A program made the translations under genes and the position numbers. Shown one piece after another: positions 60,667 through 64,000 of a stretch of DNA of 64,000 bases. Numbering within the stretch: the first letter of the stretch is position 1; every line of letters starts with the position of its first letter. The notes beneath the pieces were generated by a model. The model saw only the letters and a list, made by a program, of their open reading frames with translations, did not search any database and was not told the DNA's origin. The DNA comes from Pseudisothecium myosuroides. Taxonomy: Eukaryota > Streptophyta > Bryopsida > Hypnales > Lembophyllaceae. The DNA lies in NCBI GenBank assembly GCA_951799445.1, contig OX637288.1:45771288-45835287 (forward strand). The letters are read 5' to 3'.

Positions 60667-61560
60667 AAAAATAAAAATAACATTTTAATCTTTTTATTTG
60701 TAAAAACTTTGAAATTCAATCTCTTTTATACACAAAGGAGTCCAAGGATTTTATTGCGGTGCAAGAGGTTGCATTCTTAATACGGGTAGAAAGCTTTATG
60801 CACAAAAGAGTGCAAGGGCTAAGTTTTGTGTTGTGGCATTTGGACATGCATTGTGAAAGTTATGGTTTTTAAAAATAAAAGATAAATTAATTCAGTTTTC
60901 TACTTCATAAAAACTTTGAAATTGAATAAGTTTCACTTTGTAGGTCCAAACGCCATGTGTAAAACAAAGTGTGCACCCCTCTTTGTAGAGATCTTTCCAA
61001 CAATACCAAGATCATGGTTGGGGGACTCACAGTTTCCTATATCTTAATATATTAAATAAACAAACAACCTAATTTAATGTATAGATATTTCAAAATAAAA
61101 ATAAAAATAATTTTCTAATTTTTTAATTCATAAAACCTCTAAAATTCAATATCTTTTTTGTGCACCCTTCCTTGGAGAGAGCTTTCTAATGCTACCAAGA
61201 ATACAACTGGGTAATGCAAGGTCTAGGAGATCTCATTGTAACCAACAAAATAAATAAATAGCCTAATTTAAGGTATAGATGCTTTAGTGATTCTCTTACA
61301 AAAACCATTGCTAATGGTAAAAGATTGTTGTCTTCGATTGCTAAATTTCTTGAGATCAAATTTATCAATGTGTATGAAAGTCCTAATCTTTTCTAATGTA
61401 CAAAAATTTCTTAATTTTCACCAATGTATAGAAGACCATGCTGATGGTGCACAACCAGATTACCTCCAAGTAGCAAAGCTCTAGCAAGAGTAGTTGAGCG
61501 CCTTTTTATGCTGAATTGGGGTGATTAAGAGGACCAAAAAATTAAAGGGACTTATCTCAC
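60667..61560. repeat. AT-rich tail block of unit 3, right part
   Basis: Continues the tail block after the insertion, with the same higher-order repeats as units 1 and 2. It is shorter because several internal stretches are deleted. It carries the empty site of the 284-bp element near 61172. Confidence 0.75.
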
Positions 61561-61710
61561 AATGAATGCATGCAGAACGTAACCACTAAGCATGTGTGCA
61601 TGAACAATGACTACTTAACTACAATGTAGAGAGTAGCACTAGCAAGAAAGAACTTTCTGGGAAGAAGTTACGACTCTTATCCTATATGGCTGCTTTGCAC
61701 AAGGTTGCTT

Positions 61711-61980
61711 TATGGGCCTTCATGACTGATCCTAGTCTTTGGGAAAGTCTTCTGAGGGATTTGTTGGTGCTTATCTTGGCACATTTGCCAGTGCCCAAAA
61801 CCACCCACCTACTTATAGGCCTTCATGACTGATCCTAGTCTTTGGGAAAGTCTTCTGAGGGATTTGTTGGTGCTTGTCTGGGCACATTTACCAATGCCCA
61901 AAACCACCCACCTACGATGAGGGATTTGTTGGTGCTTGTCTGGGCACATTAACCAATGCCCCAAACCACCCACCTACAAT
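61711..61980. repeat. About 100-bp tandem amplification at unit 3 junction
   Basis: The block with GGCCTTCATGACTGATCCTA, GAGGGATTTGTTGGTGCTT and CAAAACCACCCACCTAC occurs in full twice (61716-61813, 61815-61918) and in part a third time (61917-61980). Units 1 and 2 have a single copy (38325-38425, 53270-53400). Confidence 0.85.
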
Positions 61981-61999
61981 GCCAGCTCTCTAAGAAATG

Positions 62000-62322
62000 A
62001 ACTATCAACATGTAGTTCAACCAAGCATATGACAAAGCAAACTTCTTTCTTAGGCCAAGAAAGCCAATGAGCTCTTGGTAAGAATCTTCAATTTCAACAA
62101 ATTCTTATGGCTCTATGTATATCGCTTCCGCTTGACACATCAAGGGAATTCTCGGGGGAATGTTGCTAGTAGGATCGAGAGTGTTTCGATGCCAATGGCT
62201 AGTGTTGGCGGATTGGTATGCTTTGCCTCTACTTGGAACTACACAAAGGCAAATCCTTTGTGCATTGTGGTGATCAATTTGTTGACACAAGTTTAGCATG
62301 AGCTCCCTCCTCTGAATGTTAT
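62000..62322 (+). pseudogene. F-box/propeller-type coding relic, copy 3, truncated
   Basis: Matches the first half of the relics at 38433 and 53405 (FNFNKFLWLYVYRF, SMPMASVGGLVCFAS, ANPLCIVVINLLTQV) and keeps the shared TAG at 62294-62296. It breaks off at about 62322, where unrelated DNA begins. The start region has a small deletion. Confidence 0.7.
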
Positions 62323-63289
62323 GGATGTGTCGAGTTTCTTGGAACGTTATTGCATACGTATATAGGGAATTATGTAAGGAAGGCTCCGCAAAGGGTACTA
62401 TTTGCATCAGTTTAGGCATTTGAAAAAGTATGCAGGAGTGTGCTTTCATTGGGAGATCCAGATAACTATTTTGTATCATTTCAGTGGGTTTACAGTTGCG
62501 AGGCAAGGTTGAGGGTGCGGTTCAGGTTGCCATGGCTGAGTTCTATCTACTTTTGAGAATCTGACGGGCTTTTCAGTTTGAAAATGTGGGTCCTTACATA
62601 ATTAATACACCTAAAGAAACTTAGGTTTTTCCATCTTCTAAGATTTTTACATTTTTACATTATTTTCTCTCTTCATGTCATTTTTGTTTCTCTTGAGGGA
62701 GTCCAACATTAGGTCCCCTAATTTGTGCCACTAAATTTTCCTGCTGCTTCTTTTCCCTGATACACCCCTCTAAGTGCAAAATCCTCTCCAAAACTTCTCA
62801 TATTCCATTAAAGAAACAAGGATGACCACGACAAATTATGACACCCAGAGCCCTGGAAAGTAGGACTGATGAGGATCTGATGTTTCAGTTGAGCGACTAA
62901 TCTCACAATGCCAATCTCAGTGTTATCCTCCATTTTGACATAGACATTGAATTTTGTAGCCTCATGAGGTAGCCATTGATTCCAAATTTCAGAATTTTCG
63001 GGCATTAGCTGCTAGGCTGTTGAGCTTTCTGAAGCTTCCGCAGCTTGTTTGGGCGAATTGTGCTTGCGTTTGGTGTCTTTCCTGCTCTCGATGTGTTGCA
63101 GATCGAGCAATGTTCCCAATGTTAACATTGCCATCTCAGAAAATGGTTTGTGAAGACTTCCCTCTCCCTAATCCCGACCCGCACACATCTTTGACTGATT
63201 AGGGTTTAGGGCTATCCTATAATATCCTCACTAACTGAATGGGCAAATTAACAAATTTTTATCAGGCTGTTACCAGAAAAGTTCACGTC
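62323..63289. other. Non-repeated spacer between units 3 and 4
   Basis: Unique DNA not matched in the other units. A minus-strand frame (63005-62808) has coding-like composition (W-N-Q-W-L, V-K-M-E-D-N-T-E-I) but no family I recognise and no supporting splice partner. A telomere-like TAGGGTTTAGGG lies at 63201-63212. Confidence 0.4.
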
Positions 63290-64000
63290 TAATTATATGA
63301 CTATGCAGGGAGTGTAAGAGTTCCAAAACGTTTCGAGTTTCAAAACTTCAAGTTCATGCAAAAGCTGTAACTCTCCGAGTAGAAACTAAGCTAAACTGGA
63401 AATTTTGGACCATACTAGCCTCTTGCAGCAATCTGAAGATGGAGTCCAAAATGTGTGAGTATTGAGAGGCTCCAGGAGGTCGTCTTTGACGACGAGCAGA
63501 GCTTAACAGCAAACAAAGGCAGAGCCAGCAACGATGCCAACCTCATGACAGAAAAGAAATCCCTCAGTATATTTGCTCGGAGACCATGTGGCGCATAAAT
63601 CCCACCTTCCAATCTCATCTGCAATTCACTCCACGGTTTGGGTCTTAGAATGGGTGATTACTCAAGCTCTCCACATTACTTCGTACAATACAATTGAAGC
63701 TAATGTTAACTATTACTCTGAGGGCACTCAAGACAGACAAATTTCATATGCCATGCATTAACTCAATATGATAATTAAATGAATCTAGTGCAGATTGACT
63801 TGACACTAACAACATTGTCAATTGACAGAGGCAACGAATGCAGAAGCAAGTTCCTAAGAAAAATCCAAACCTACCAATTAAAGATGAGAAAAGAATATTT
63901 GATGGAAGAACCACTAAACAAGAATCTACTTACCTCAGTGACCAAACTATTGAAGGTAGGTCACAAACTTGGAGCAATTCAGAGGTCTTATTTTGGAATA
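63290..64000. repeat. Segmental duplication, unit 4 (start only)
   Basis: 63290-63800 matches the end of the leader blocks of units 1 and 2. It lacks about 145 bp present in both (34152-34300 in unit 1). 63800-64000 matches the 3' flank of the F-box genes, including the GTAAGT donor on the minus strand, so a fourth minus-strand F-box copy probably continues beyond the window. Confidence 0.85.

Larger units (their letters stand above)
55066..62330. repeat. Segmental duplication, unit 3 (rearranged)
   Basis: Lacks the leader block and starts inside the F-box exon 2. Order: F-box pseudogene 55068-56103 and upstream region to 56530, tail part 56540-56857, 3.8-kb insertion 56858-60666, tail remainder 60667-61560, amplified junction 61711-61980, truncated coding relic 62000-62322. 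Confidence 0.85.

Overview
This is nuclear DNA of a land plant. Genes are intron-rich with GT-AG (and one GC-AG) introns, intergenic DNA is AT-rich and full of decayed transposons, and the protein families are plant-like: a PSPG-box UDP-glycosyltransferase, a plant HRQ1-type RecQ-family helicase with a ubiquitin-like N-terminus, a probably plastid-targeted INSIG-like membrane protein, GDSL esterase remains and F-box genes. I cannot name the species. A bryophyte or early-diverging vascular plant is a guess, not a result.

Left part (1-30 kb), ordinary gene space. On the minus strand, 42-794 encodes a very small secreted protein: a signal peptide plus one EGF-like domain. It lies downstream of a 168-bp tandem duplication. 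A foldback, TA-flanked element (about 1759-2375) and nearly 3 kb of featureless AT-rich DNA follow. At 5.5-6.9 kb a degenerate array with nine copies of a telo-box-like motif leads directly into a five-exon family-1 UDP-glycosyltransferase (7037-10497, +, 486 aa). Next is a 28-exon HRQ1-like helicase (11258-24944, +, 1274 aa). All of its exon phases fit, and the Walker A, DEAH, QxxGRxGR and C-terminal cysteine motifs are visible. Convergent to it is a six-exon INSIG-like membrane protein with a likely transit peptide (29765-26165, -, 329 aa). The exon sums of these three models are each a multiple of three.

Right part (about 32-64 kb), a tandem segmental duplication. A unit of about 8 kb is present as unit 1 (about 32.0-40.1 kb), unit 2 (about 40.4-55.07 kb), unit 3 (about 55.07-62.3 kb, rearranged) and the start of unit 4 (63.3-64.0 kb). 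Each complete unit carries, in order, a leader block, a two-exon F-box gene on the minus strand, an AT-rich tail with minisatellite-like repeats, a decayed F-box/propeller-type coding relic on the plus strand, and a conserved spacer. F-box copies 1 and 2 are open. Copy 3 is broken by a stop, a deletion and a 3' truncation. Copy 4 runs off the window.

The units act as each other's empty-site controls, so insertions can be read off directly: a 4.37-kb hAT element with an 8-bp target duplication and a damaged transposase (42825-47194); two related 382/384-bp TA-flanked MITEs (40519-40900, 40951-41334); a 453-bp PIF/Harbinger-like MITE flanked by TAA (32069-32521); a 284-bp inverted-repeat insertion without target duplication (37398-37681); a TIR insertion of about 420 bp (32716-33137); a 1.82-kb solo LTR flanked by AGCTC (50721-52539); and a 3.8-kb insertion carrying a broken GDSL esterase gene (56858-60666). 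The most interesting points are the time-stamped transposon record in the F-box array, the stop codon shared by all three coding relics, the minimal secreted EGF-like protein, the repeat array abutting the glycosyltransferase and the INSIG-like gene.
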